This document shows positions 11,255 to 23,199 of a stretch of DNA of 64,000 nucleotides, one piece after another. This DNA is from Serripes groenlandicus. Lineage: Eukaryota; Mollusca; Bivalvia; Cardiida; Cardiidae. The notes below the pieces were generated by a model. The model did no database searches and was not told where the DNA came from. It saw only the letters and a list, made by a program, of their open reading frames with translations. The stretch is from positions 551,024-615,023 of the forward strand of contig JASEVX010000081.1 in the NCBI GenBank assembly GCA_031761405.1, read 5' to 3'. The position numbers and the translations under genes are program-made. Position 1 is the first letter of the stretch; the number at the start of each line of letters is the position of its first letter.

Positions 11255-11830
11255 ACATGATACCTATGAACCTTTGTCTACCATACATATTCACTTTGTC
11301 TCTCACTCTTCCTCTTTCTTTGTCAATGTGTATCTCTTTCTCTGACTGTTCTCTCTTTCATTACCTGTATATTAACCTGTCGTTGTCTCCTATTTGTCTT
11401 TCACTGTTACATCTTATTAAATGTATTTCTCCGTTTCTCTATGTCTCCTGCTTCCTCTCACATTTTATTTTTTTGCTTAATGTTTGTCTTTCTCTCTCTT
11501 TCACAATACTGCACTCAATCTTACTCGCCCTGTCTCTCGATTTGTATTTTTCTGTATCTCACTCTATGTCTCTCCATCTCTGTTTATGTCTCTGTATTTA
11601 TATTTCCGACTCTTACCCTTTCTACTTCTCACACAAATACTAGTTATGTCTTCGTTACTTTTAAGAATCTCTTTTACTTTGTCAAATGACTTCGATTTCA
11701 CTCTTTATATATCTCTGTCTCTTTCCCATCATGTATTTGTCTAGTCTGTCTCTGTTTCACGATTATTCGCACAATCCCTATATCATCATGTGTCTATATA
11801 CTCGTGTCTCTCTATAAGGAGAAACAAACC
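11255..11830. repeat. Pyrimidine-rich low-complexity tract
   Basis: About 570 nt of the + strand are dominated by C and T (TCTCTGTCTCTCACTC-like words) with few purines. It looks like a decayed TCTG/TCTC microsatellite. Open frames through it are Ser/Leu/Phe-rich artefacts. No gene is supported. Confidence 0.8.
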
Positions 11831-13528
11831 AAACCTACTTACTTTAATTGATCGGCAAACAAAATGTTTGCAAATCAAACTGCAAGGGTAAATAAACCGT
11901 GGAGACGACGACTTATCTTCAATATTCGAAATGGTTTAACAAAAGAACAGGAAGTATTGAAGTACAATTCGTTGAGGTGTTTTTTAAAACCTTTTTAATT
12001 TTTTATATGTATTGAACTCGAAGCTCTCAAATCAAGCTGTATTATTGTGTACATATACGTCTGTTCTCTGTTATTAATGTATTTTATAATTATGTTTATT
12101 TTGTCGTGAGAAATGTTTATGGAAATAAATTCCGTCATTGGACGTAAGTGTTTGGTTAATATAATTATTTCATTAATTTCAAAAACAAAATTACAACAAA
12201 AACGCATAAGAGGGTGGGGGTGATAGACATACACACAAGCTTTTCTGGTATATTTATAACGCTAACTGTTTGTATTTACATAAATATCTTCTGAAGTAAT
12301 TAATGACATCGCTATTTGTTGATTCGGTACGCTATCTATAAGTTGACTGTGCTAGTCCGAGACCAAAGTAAGAAAATACTCCCATTATGAATGTTATTCA
12401 AATTTAGAACAATCGTTGCACGTTTTATGGTTTCAGTTTGACAAGGAATTACGTTCGAGTCGATAAGTCGTAAATGTGGATTTAACAAACACATTCTAAA
12501 AATTAACGATTTTCTGAATATTCGAAGTATTTTAAAAAACAAACATAATTGACAAATTATGTTTAGACACTATCAAAATATACAAAACAAATGTAACAGC
12601 TCTATTGCCCATAGACGGACTCATACATTAATAAAAAGCAATCACAACAATTTTTAACCAGTTTTTAGCAAGGGGTTCTTTAGAACCAATTGCTATAGTA
12701 GACGAATACTGGTATCGGTCCCTTATATGATAGTATTTTTTCAATAGCGGCAATGAATTACTTCAAATATCGCTTTCTACAGTAGCTCTCCATTACTAAA
12801 CACGATTTTGGGTTCAGACTGCTGTCTTAATATTAGTAGAGTATCTATATCATTTCAACGAAAGCAAATGCACCTGTTGAATATTTTTAAAAGGTGTATG
12901 GACTGGTTCCAGTTTAGTAATGTCTTCAATATGGTAGCACCAATACCTTCGTCACTAAAAAAAAGGGGGTTAATTTGTTTGGATATAAACCTGAAAATGT
13001 ATTTGATTTGATATTATTATCTCACTAGAAAGAACTCCAAAGAAATGTATTGTTGAAATGTAGGAAATAACTGAATCGAAAACGAAAAATGTATTTCGAC
13101 GCTGTCAACAAAAAGTCATGGATAAACGATGAATCGTATACTATAACTATAAACTTTGAAAGAAAGTGGATGTGTTGTAGTAATTACGACGAACGCTTAG
13201 CACTCGTGAAACTCGGTTCAAATCTCACTCGAAGTGGATTTTTTTCTAATAAATTAATGTCATCGTTATTTTATTTGTGTCAAATAATTTGAGCATATGA
13301 GCGGTTTAAAGTTTCACTTTAAACGCCCTTTTATAATTGTGTTACCTATTCATTCCAACATTTTGAGAATTCACACACATAACATAACACTGCATTTATC
13401 ATTTTGCCTAATGTAAGTGAACATCTTCTTGGAAAAGAGCGTATTAAGTTGTTTAAATAGCTGTGAAAGTTTATATAACCACGCTAGACGGACCTCTTGG
13501 TCGAAGAAGGTTACTGTAAAATAATATT
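11831..13528. other. Unannotated AT-rich stretch
   Basis: Only short open frames occur here, with no recognisable domain, exon-like pattern or codon signature. I see no repeat relationship with the rest of the window. Confidence 0.6.
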
Positions 13529-14753
13529 TGTTTGAAATATGCTTAATATGCAGAACTATTTAGTATGGCAATGTTCCATAAACTTTCTTGGTTCGATAAG
13601 TTAATATAGTTAATATATACAAGTGCTTTTAAAGTGAACATGCAGCCGTTTCGTCATTTCGTAAATACCGCAGGAATCAGACATTAAGCATAAAATAATT
13701 CTATTCATCATTGAAAGTAGAATAAACTCTTTGTTTTATGCTTTCATAAGTTTAAAACTTTCCGCAGCCTCGAGGCTAAATGGATTTTTTTGTCACGTGA
13801 CAGTTTCGGGTGTGACGTCATGCAAGACCATTCCTTTCTAGATTACACTTATCTTTATAGAAATTGAGGAGATTTTAAGCGTCTTATACATAATAAATGA
13901 CAACACCAGCATACCGTTTGATTTGTTAAACCTTCATTTTGTATACGTTTCATTGCGGTTGCGATAATATTTACCTGTGTAGGTTGTATTTATCAGGGTC
14001 TATGCTAGAACCTGTATGAATCAGTATATTGATACATACCTGGTGTCTTAAAGTAAAACCAATATATGTTTTAAGTTCTATAACTTACTAAGTAATTTGT
14101 AAGAATAATAACGTTAACATCACATGTCACATATTTATAACTAAACCTATATAGACAAAAATACCGAAGAAGGTAACCATATATTTATGTTTTAACTAAA
14201 TTGTAAATCCAGCCTAAGAACCTATAATATATATCATGCTACTTTATCAAACCTAAGAATGTCTTTCCTGAGTCAACTTCGTTAACGCATGTAATGAAAC
14301 AACAATGTAAATGAATCAAAATGAAGAATTTTTTCCTATGAATTTAAATATTAGCACGCAATTTCATTGTTCATTTTCAGAAATTAAACACTGAGTTAAG
14401 TGGTAGACAGAAACATACACACAATTGTGTCCTGCCACAATAACTGAAGCTATTTGACTGAAAGAGGATTTTATATTGATGATTTCAAATTGTTAGAATA
14501 ATTTTGTATTAAAAAGGAGTTAAATAAAAGAGATTGATAGCGTTCTTTGTAAGAAAAAATTCCGTTTTTGTTAACGAAGAAAAAACAAAGGTAGTTAATA
14601 CAAAAGGATAATTGTTATAAGTTTGAAAGTCTTATGCAATACTTTTGTCATATAATTTATAGTTAGGCTAACTATAAAGCATTCAACGTGACAGGAAATG
14701 ATTACGTAATGTATACTGTACTATGGTTTGGTCTTATGTGCGCCGTCCACTAA

Positions 14754-14992
14754 TTAACACTTTCCCACATACAACACATCTGCAGCAAACTACTTTGAAA
14801 ACAGTAGGCAAAACTATAAACATATCTCTATAACTACCTGAATAGTTTTTGAATGGAGATGTAAATATTGTGGCAAAATTTAGTACTTGCTCATTATCAG
14901 CAAATTTCCTTCTTGCTACAATATTTATAAAATTCTTCTGCTGCAGATGCGTTAAAAGTGCATCATACTTTACTAGACCCCCACATCTTTAA
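14754..14992. mobile_element. Probable degenerate TTAA-flanked MITE
   Basis: The left end TTAACACTTTCCCACATAC and the inner words CTGCAGCA and GCTGCAGATGC match the family at 20393-20608 and 63514-63726. The right end is diverged but reaches TTAA at 14989-14992. The terminal inversion is no longer clean, so boundaries are approximate. Confidence 0.5.
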
Positions 14993-15399
14993 AGCTTAGT
15001 TTCTCGTTCTGGAGATTTTATGATGCTACCTGCTGTCGTTATAATATTAATTACGCCAGACTATATCAATCAAAGTGTCAATACTACTTTAATGTTTAAT
15101 TGATTGCCGTTAAAAGCCATTTTCAACAACAAAACTCAGTCATATATAGACAAACTGTACACATGTTCATGCGTTTCCTGACACCAGTACTCAACATAAC
15201 AGTATAACCAAGCAACAGGCTGCTTTTCCACACGAATCACTACTCCATTGCTGGAAAAGCCTGTAGAATTTAATTTTTTCAAATGACTGGAAAATATCGA
15301 GCTACCAGAAATTGGCCGGAAAAACAATACTGAAGTACGCTTATTTATTTGAATAATGTTTTCACTCTTTCCCACAGCAGGCAACTTTTAAAACGAGTG

Positions 15400-16040
15400 T
15401 ATGTCAAAACCCATATTGTTGAAAAAACAGGGTAATCAAAATCCATACGGTAGAAATGCAGGGTAGTCAAAACCCATATGATGTAAAATGTAGGGTAGTT
15501 AAAAACTCATATGGTTGAAAATGCAAAGTAGTTTTCACGATTTGCTTCAGCACAGGCTTTGATTTCTGCTTTAACCTGCATAGCTTCTGTTGCAAAGGAA
15601 TCACGGGAGTGACTGTGGTCTTAGGCAGCTTTGACAACTGTTACCACCAAATCCGAGGTCTGTAAAGACCTTCAATTAATAGAGAACCTCTTTGAGCATT
15701 CCCAATGTATAGAACTAAGAGTTGGAAAAATTGCAAATAAGAAAAAAAACATTGTTAAAAGTTACAAACTGCAGTGATAGTTAATGTAGATCTTCAATTA
15801 TTGAAAACAGTCAACAAAGGACATCTTAAGATAGTGCTTACTAATATCATAGTAATTATGATTTACACATTCAAAAACTGTGACAAACAGATAGATTAAA
15901 AACTTAAAACAATTATCACCTTAATTCAATTACCGCCTATGACTGAATCAATCAGTGGTGTTTTGTCTACTCGGCATTTTCAATCGTATGAGTTTTGACT
16001 ATCCCGTTGTTTTTAACCAAATGGGTTTCGACTTATGACA
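15400..16040. mobile_element. Foldback element whose arms are 32-bp tandem repeats
   Basis: The left arm has four 32-bp units (starts near 15403, 15434, 15466 and 15498) built on GTCAAAACCCATATGGTTGA and AATGCAGGGTA. The right arm (about 15970-16040) carries two units of the same repeat in opposite orientation (TATGAGTTTTGACTATCCC, then AACCAAATGGGTTTCGAC). The 430-bp centre has no coding signal. Confidence 0.65.
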
Positions 16041-16259
16041 AAAATGGAGAAAATGGATTTTGACAATATAGGTTTTGAATGTCCCCCTTTAAAAACATCT
16101 GGGCAGAAATATGGAAACTTTCATGAGATAATACTGAGTCAAAAGGAGAAACTGCCCATTATGAACAACTTTTGTCACACATCTTTCAAAGTTCCTCTGC
16201 TGAATTGCATCAAAAGGTACCTGTCTATATGTGGGAGATCGTTAATCTTAATTTAAACG

Positions 16260-16960
16260 AAGCTAATTATAATTCCGTTCAGTAATATGTGTGCTTTAGC
16301 ATAAAATAAAAATGACAACATTTGTGCATTCAGAAACCTGAATTAATAAAGGCCTATTATTTTAAGATTGTGGCGAAGTATAGATTTAGATTACTCTTGG
16401 TATCAGCTTAGTTTGATCCGATCATATACTGTTCACTCATTAGTTAAAGAAACTTTTAAAAGAAAGACTTAATATAATAAGAACTCGGATTAGATCCCAT
16501 GGATGCAGATCTGTTAATAGTTCGCGAATAGATGGTATAGAGTTGGTTTTAAGAGAGTAAATAGCCTAAAGTAAAAAAAAAACTATAAAAGCTAAGTTTC
16601 GTTTTCTTTATTTTTTGAACTCTCTATTAGTAGAACATTAATTGTCTGTCATCCTGGGATTAAATATGTGCACCATGACATAATATTCTGTCAAAATGAA
16701 TCACGAACTGCTAAATCTTCACAGTAATCTATACTATCTGCTTATGCGTAAAGGAAGTCACAGCTCGGTTCGCCTTGTCGTGATTGTTTGGAAAGATAGG
16801 ATTGACATGGTAAATCACACAACTTTGACCATACATATCTTCCGTTTTAATATAATTACTGGAATATGTGGACTGAACAGTCTGCTTTGTTAGAATCTAG
16901 CCTCGTTATATGTGAAATTTCTTTTATTTTTAATCTTTTTTTACATTTCTCCTTACAATA
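16260..16960. other. Unannotated stretch within the insertion
   Basis: No gene, repeat or RNA feature could be supported here. It is part of the 3.3-kb segment that separates the two halves of the transmembrane-region duplicate. Confidence 0.5.
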
Positions 16961-17251
16961 ACGATCCTTATTAAGTATTCAAATACGTTGTGGTTCACAT
17001 ATAGCTTTAAGATGGAATTATTGTGACAATTGAGATATTCATTCCATTGAGGAACTTTTTCACTTTTTACCAAGACTTATGATTGATTTCTTTGTGATTT
17101 TACCTCTCAAATAACGTTTATACAACCGTTATCATTTCAGGTATATTATAATGATGATAGATTCATAGACATATCAAGCGAGTAAAACATTTTTCGAAAT
17201 AACCTTTATTCATTTCTATACACGCATATACAAACACATTGTTTATTGTAG

Positions 17252-17374
17252 AAGAATCGCCTTCTGGGATGGCAACTCGCTCTGATCCGGTAGCGTAGCG
17301 GTTGGTGGAACGGCTGGTACAATCCTGCTTATTGAAGCCATTGTCGGATCAGTTGTATATCTTTTATGGAAGAG
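17252..17374 (+). pseudogene. Dead duplicate of the receptor transmembrane exon
   Basis: This is a copy of the exon at 61085-61208, with the same acceptor context (TTTATTGTAG) and a GT donor (AGAG/GTATAG). It is 123 nt against 124. One base is missing at about 17292, where the gene reads CCAGTAGGCTTAGCG and this copy reads CCGGTAGCGTAGCG, which also creates an in-frame TAG. The reading frame is destroyed before the membrane helix. Identity continues into the introns on both sides, so it arose by DNA duplication, not retrotransposition. No EGF exon copies were found near it. Confidence 0.85.
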
Positions 17375-18551
17375 GTATAGAAGAGTTGCATAATATGGTC
17401 CCTTATCAGTCTAAAACATGAACTACCCCCCCCCCCCCCCCTACCTCATATAATATAACGTCGTCTTTACAAACCTAATATTTCGTGAGAATATAAAGAG
17501 TACGAGGTACAGTCTAACAAATCACGAACTAACTGTTTTTCATCAAAAAGTGACGTCCAATCATGATGAAAGTTGTTATGTATAATTATATATCAGTTTA
17601 AGTGATTGAAACAAAATTTATATGGCTGAATCGGGATATCGTTATATATATTATTTTAATTATATGCATGACTTTGTAACGAAGTACATTAATATATTGA
17701 GTAACCCATTTTTTTATCCGCTGTTTTCTTTGCTTAAATATGTTCGTTACCTGGGCCCATTTCATCGTGTTTTTAGTATGACATTACGTCAATGTGTTTT
17801 CAAAACCTTTACCTAAAACCAACGTATTCATGTCAAGATGAATTGTTTCCTACTCATGGCAAGAATCCGCGATATTCAAAGGAAGTGAATATAAAGCCAT
17901 ATCACCCATAGACGGTTACGCACTGAAGTGATCAGTTTTATGCTCCCAAATTAGCGCAACATAATTTATGTTAATATTATAAACCCAATGTAATGCAAAA
18001 CTATGCAGTGTTAATTTATATTGACCATTAGTATAAATAAATAGGTTTTTACGTCTTAATCGAGATAATTACTACAGCTTAAAGGGACTGTATCGTGAGT
18101 TTGATGGTCACACTACTCAATTAGCAAGAACTATCCCAATACATACTTCAAGTCGATATGAAGAAAAGCTATTTGAATTCAAATCTTTTTAGTAGTTTTT
18201 GTAAGTATACCAGGGTAAATGATTACAATATATGACATGGTTAAAGCCGAGACATATACTAAATATGTCTCTGGCTATGGTAAATATTTACAACTACAGA
18301 ATATATATCTCCATGTTGAAATGGTGAAATGAGATATTTTGCAGATATAGTCACGTTAACAAGGATTCAAAGTACAAATGCCAACAACAATAATAATAAC
18401 AACAACATGCTCTCCGCGAGAGTGTCCATTAAACTCTTGTATGAAATTCGTCACATCCCGGATTTGTCTTAATAACGTGTAAGCAATGAAGATGAAGAAG
18501 GAGGAAAGATAGGATGTACATGGTTTGGTCTGATAATACTGTCTGTCTTCA

Positions 18552-18678
18552 TAATTTAATGCTTAATTATTTTTCTTCTTCTTCATCTACAACTTCTTTG
18601 TCTTCTCTTCTTCTTCTTCTTCTTCTTCTTCTTCTTCTTCTTCTTCTTCTTCTTCTTCTTCTTCTTCTTCTTCTTCTT

Positions 18679-18709
<31 letters not shown>

Positions 18710-18835
18710 TTCTTCTTCTTAATCTACTTCTTCTTCTTCGTCTTCTTCTTATTCTACTTCTTCTTCTTCTACAACTTCTTTTTCTTTTCATTATATTCTT
18801 CTTCTACTATAAATTATTCATCATAATCTTCTTCT
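18552..18835. repeat. (CTT)n microsatellite
   Basis: A long near-perfect run of TTC/CTT triplets with a few interruptions. It is homopurine on the minus strand. The Leu-rich (+) and Arg-rich (-) open frames across it are artefacts of the repeat. Confidence 0.97.
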
Positions 18836-18927
18836 TATCAACATTATTGATAATAATTTATACAAATAATAATAACCAGCACAGGTTGATCTGGTTCTAT
18901 GCAGTTCTCCAATTAGTTAAAGGTTTT

Positions 18928-19138
18928 TTGGGGCTGGTCGATTGGTTAGCGTAAGGGATTTGAAACCGGGCGTCCCGGTTTCAATCCCAAGTTGCGGCAC
19001 GACGGTCATGGTGTAGTGTCTTTGGTCAAAGCACATATTCTAGCCTAGAAGTGGTTTGTTTAACAAGGATCATTCGCCGTGATACATTGTAAAACTGAAA
19101 TTGTGTTAAAAATGGCGTAAAACCCTGATAAAACAAAT
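18928..19138 (+). mobile_element. tRNA-derived SINE, family 1
   Basis: The head resembles a tRNA, with an A-box-like GGTCGATTGGTTAGCG and a B-box-like GGTTTCAATCCC. The body has the conserved word ACGGTCATGGTGTAGTGTC, and the end reads AAATGGCGTAAAACCCTGATAAAAC. Two relatives lie at 19871-20092 (minus) and 21540-21712 (plus). Confidence 0.8.
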
Positions 19139-19870
19139 ATCTCTCATTATCTTTCTCGCTCATCAATACTCTCACCATATATATCTCAAGAATAAGATGT
19201 TAAATGTTCTATCTATTAAATAAACCTCTCATAAAGGGTTTATCCAAGGTGTAAAAAGGCGATTATAAGCGATAACTAACCAACCGTACTTTCTTTTACC
19301 CAAAATATTTTGTCAAAGGAACAGGAAGTTCATATGTCAAATGTTAACTTCGTTGCGGAGTAGATGTATAGCGTTCATCGTTTCTATTTATTGATTTAAA
19401 CATTTTCGTTTGCGAAATAGGTTTTAAGAGCACGGGTCATATTTTACAAAACTTTAAACTTTACACACGAATTTTGTAAACTAAATGAATATATATATTT
19501 ATTAAAAACAAGTACGTGCAACTATATAAACAATATAATTATTGAGTACATAGACTTACATATTGTTTGTTGATATTAATATTATATGGGGATTATTATA
19601 TGTACCTACATTGACACGTAAGTGTTTGAATATTTGTTTTTGCATCGTTATTTTGTATAAAGAAAGCAAGTATATTTATAGCATTTTCATGTAAAGTTTT
19701 AAGAAATAACATCTTATAATTTCATTCTCTTTCGTGTTCTTTTGTCTATCATAAGACATGTTTCCTTTTTTAGGCATAAAATATCATTTGCGTATCGTTC
19801 AAAATAGTGCTACAGTACGTACTTTTATAAAAAGATCATTTCCAATGAGATCCTCGGATTCTATACATTT
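19139..19870. other. Unannotated AT-rich stretch
   Basis: No gene or repeat is recognised between two SINE copies. Confidence 0.5.
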
Positions 19871-20092
19871 TGTTTTGTTTGGATTTTACGCCATTTTCAA
19901 CAAAAGTATTCTAGTTATATCACGGCAACAGCTCATTTATTCATGATCCTTGGGTAAACAAACCAGTACTAGTCTAGGAAATGTCCCTTTCCCAAAGGCA
20001 CTCCATTATGACCACAGCGCAGCTACTGGGAATTGAATCCCGGCTCCAAATCCCTGACGCTAACCTTTAGGTCACGGTCGATTAAGATTCTG
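19871..20092 (-). mobile_element. tRNA-derived SINE, family 1 (minus strand)
   Basis: Read on the minus strand, the head has GGTTAGCGTCAGGG and a B-box-like GGATTCAATTCCC. The body has GTGGTCATAATGGAGTGCC, and the end has AAATGGCGTAAAATCC. It lines up along its whole length with the copy at 18928-19138. Confidence 0.8.
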
Positions 20093-20392
20093 TACAAAGG
20101 TGGTAAGTATTTACAATATGCAGGCTCGGCGATTTTCGTCAGAAGTCGTGAGAGCTCGGTATTATTCGTAGACGTGTCGGTTATTTATGGTGGATAGGAC
20201 ATGTGTAAAAAGGTAAAGGATGAACGTATTAACACATCGTTATTTTATCTATACAAGTACACATTGTTGCAGAATGTATAAAGAAAGGAACCTCAATTCC
20301 CTGGGTCCAAATTATTCCCAATCGGACAGGAAAATATTAGGAACGAGTGTTTATAATATTATCGGAAATACGAGAATAAACAAAATATTTAC

Positions 20393-20608
20393 TTAACCCT
20401 TTTCCGCATACAAAACACCCCAGAAGACAGCTTTGAAAGCATGAACGCAACACTATGAACAATCTTTTGATTTGCACTTAGAAATATTGATGGAACTGAA
20501 AACATTGTGGTAAAACAGTATGAGCTCTTTCCCCTTTTGCCGCAATGTTTACAAAAAGTCGTCAGCTGCTGATGCATCAAAATGCGTCGACACGTGGGAA
20601 AGGGTTAA
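20393..20608. mobile_element. TTAA-flanked MITE, 216 bp
   Basis: The ends are TTAACCCTTTTCCGC and the inverted GTGGGAAAGGGTTAA, each with TTAA at the outer edge. A TTAA target and CCC-starting ends are typical of piggyBac-type elements. There is no transposase, so it would depend on an autonomous relative. Inner words (GCTGCTGATGC) are shared with 14754-14992 and 63514-63726. Confidence 0.8.
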
Positions 20609-21539
20609 ATTAAAACATTGGAAATATGTAATTCATATCACTATAATATCTATTTAAAAGAAACACTTTAATTAGATAGTTTATAAATGATAGAGCCGGC
20701 ATGTACTCGTGCTTCTATCTATCTCCATTATATATTGCAAAGAATCAAAGACGCCGCGCATGCTTTTGAAGCATGACTTAAAGGAAGCAGATGCAGTTCA
20801 GTACATTTAAATAACCTGTGCAAGCAGACAGGATGTAAATATTTCGAACAAGAAGGCCAAATGTCCCTTTATTTCAAACAAGAAGGCCAAGATGTCTCTA
20901 TATTGGTACCATAGCCTATATACAAAGGTTACCAAGAGCAGAAAGGGTCAATATTGACGTAGGAATTAAACGTTTTACATGCTACAATCTATGAGATATT
21001 CAGCATGTGAAGTTTAGTCGTGAAAATGACAAGTTTAGTCCTGAAACCATTTGGTTTACGGTTTGCTTAACATTCACTGCAACTATAATGTGTCATAGTT
21101 AAATAAGTTAAGTGTGACACAAGCTTAGGAAGGAGAGGTGGAAGGCTATTCTCCTTCCAGTTTAGCAGAAGTATGATAGCAAAAACAGGAGTATATAAAC
21201 AAAAAATACGAAGTAATTGAAAAAGAAAAGAAAGATATGTATGATCACATATAGAAAGAATTATTAAGTCTGTTTTGTTTGTTTGTAATGTCACTTTATC
21301 GTTTTGAACATGCCAGTAGAAAACTGAAAAATAAACAAAAGAAAATGGTCAAGTCAGTTCCCCAAGAGCAAAGAGTAATCAAAGTACTGAAAGTACTAAT
21401 GGAAGGTGATTTAAGATTATGTCAACCAGGTGCAGATGGGATAATGAAATGTATGCAAGTTACGCACATATCATGGCTACGATGTGTGGATAGGAACGAA
21501 AGGGGAATAAATGAAACAAAGAAATTAAATCTTAAAAAT
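20609..21539. other. Unannotated stretch
   Basis: Short open frames only. A small direct repeat around AGAAGGCCAA (about 20851 and 20882) is present. No gene is supported. Confidence 0.5.
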
Positions 21540-21712
21540 GCGGGTCCCGGGTTCGATCCCCGGTTGAGGCACTACGGTCATGGTGGAGTGTTCTTGGGCA
21601 AGGCACATTTTATAGCCTAGTACTGGGTTGATTACCCGGGGATCATGAATAATAATCAAGCGCTCTAAATGACCTTAGCTGTCGATGCGCCATAAAACAA
21701 TATACATTCATT
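21540..21712 (+). mobile_element. tRNA-derived SINE, family 1 (5'-truncated)
   Basis: It begins in the T-arm, with a textbook B box (GGGTTCGATCCCC). The conserved body follows (ACGGTCATGGTGGAGTGTTC, GGGCAAGGCAC), and it ends near GCGCCATAAAAC. The A-box part is missing or diverged. Confidence 0.8.
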
Positions 21713-22561
21713 CAGTGTCCATAGCTAATGCTTGTTCTTTTAACCACATATGCTAACAATACAAAAATGTTTAAAAAAAACCAACAATAAATATATACAA
21801 AAATCTGGCCACTGGTTAAAACGTTTAACTGTCTTTGATCAAGAAGGACTTCAAGAAAAGCAACAACTTCACTAGACAATGTGAATTACAAATAAGAATA
21901 ACAGCTTTTCTTAGCCTGGGGTTACACAATATAACATGATAATAAATACTAGACATTAAGATAAATACTTCACCGATATGAAATCCCATAAGTTACTCTC
22001 TTAATGTGTATTAAACATCTGAACTTACTAAACGTTCAGCAAAACGTCGAATACTCAAGAAATTATTTTCTATTAAAAAGTGTCCTACTTAAGTCTCTCG
22101 TGGAATGTAGGTCTTTAACAGCTCTTGACCTATTTTGTATCTGTATCTAAACGTTGATTTAACTCGGTAGGAACTCCAATTAGTTGATTGATTTATTGAT
22201 TAGTTGATAGTTTGCGCCCTTTACAGCATCGTTTCAGTTATAACTGTACATATATATGAAACATATTTTACTTGAATACTTAAGGATGCTTGGGATTTTG
22301 AAACCGGGAGAATGCAGAGGTGAAAAGAGACGAGAAGTGGCATATTGGAAAATATATAGACAAAACTATGGATAATTTCTGTCAGTGAAAATGTTTGAAA
22401 TACAGTTGCAAGGCGTTGTAAAATGGTTGTAAATTTATAGTGTGGTATCCAGAATATTGAAAAAATATTTTTGGAAGAGGGTCGACACATTGCGTAAAAA
22501 GGAGGAATAAGTGGTTTTGAGTAATTGTTATATTTTTTAGAAAAGTTTTTTAAATGTATCC
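21713..22561. other. Unannotated stretch
   Basis: AT-rich DNA with no supported gene or repeat family. Confidence 0.5.
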
Positions 22562-22845
22562 TAGTCGAGTCCCGGAAGCTCTGTTGGTAGCGTCAATCCA
22601 GTGGCTGTGAGTCAAATCGCGGCTCGGATCACTTTTTTCCGTCGTTTGACACAAGTCAATACATCATTCGTCTTCCACATATGGGCTAAGTCTATACGTA
22701 AAAGCAGCCAGTTGCTTGGGAGGTTGTTGTGTGGAGTTCTAGTGTGAAAACATCAGGAAACGCATGAGTAGGTGACCGCCGTGATATGACTGAGAATAAT
22801 GTTAAAAGCGGCATTAAACCCCAATCAATCAACATTTGATGTATT
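22562..22845 (+). mobile_element. tRNA-derived SINE, family 2
   Basis: The head has an A-box-like CTCTGTTGGTAGCG and a B-box-like GTGAGTCAAATCGC. The body has AAGCAGCCAGTTGCTTGG and ACATCAGGAAAC, and the end reads AAGCGGCATTAAACCCC. A relative with the same layout lies at 41850-42110; a more distant one on the minus strand lies at 48640-48850. Confidence 0.8.
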
Positions 22846-23199
22846 TATATCCCTTTAATTTGTGTATTCTATCATGTAAAGGGTTAAACACGGAGAGTTC
22901 GGACATGCAAACGTACGATTTTGTTGTTCTTGATGAATGTTATTGTTGGTGTTATAATTGTATTAAAATACCTAATGAATACGTCTATTGTAATCGATAG
23001 TTAATTTAATTGTTGTTTACACTACTATTAGATAATTGTTAATTGCGCTGAAATTAATCGTATATAACATTTAAAGCAATAAAGAAAGTTAAAGAAACTT
23101 ATTGTTAATTGAGATGAATTAAGCAATTAATATAAACATGTAAAACTTTATTATTAACACCTGATACATACAAACGATTAAAAGATGAAACCTTGCCTA

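Larger units (their letters stand above)
13529..17851 (+). repeat. Segmental duplicate of the receptor gene's transmembrane-exon region, split by a 3.3-kb insertion
   Basis: Positions 13529-13632 match 60693-60796, and positions 16961-17851 match about 60797-61597, in the same order and orientation. In the gene these two matches are contiguous. Here they are separated by about 3.3 kb (13633-16960). Matching words include TGTTTGAAATATGCTTAATA at the left and TTTCAGGTATATTATAATGATGA within the second part. The duplicate contains a dead copy of the transmembrane exon. Confidence 0.85.

Noticed and set aside
11257..11744. Ser/Leu/Phe-rich overlapping frames resembling a membrane protein
   Set aside because: All derive from the pyrimidine-rich tract, and all three + frames look alike.
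18514..18954. Long Leu-rich (+) and Arg-rich (-) open frames
   Set aside because: They are translations of a (CTT)n microsatellite.
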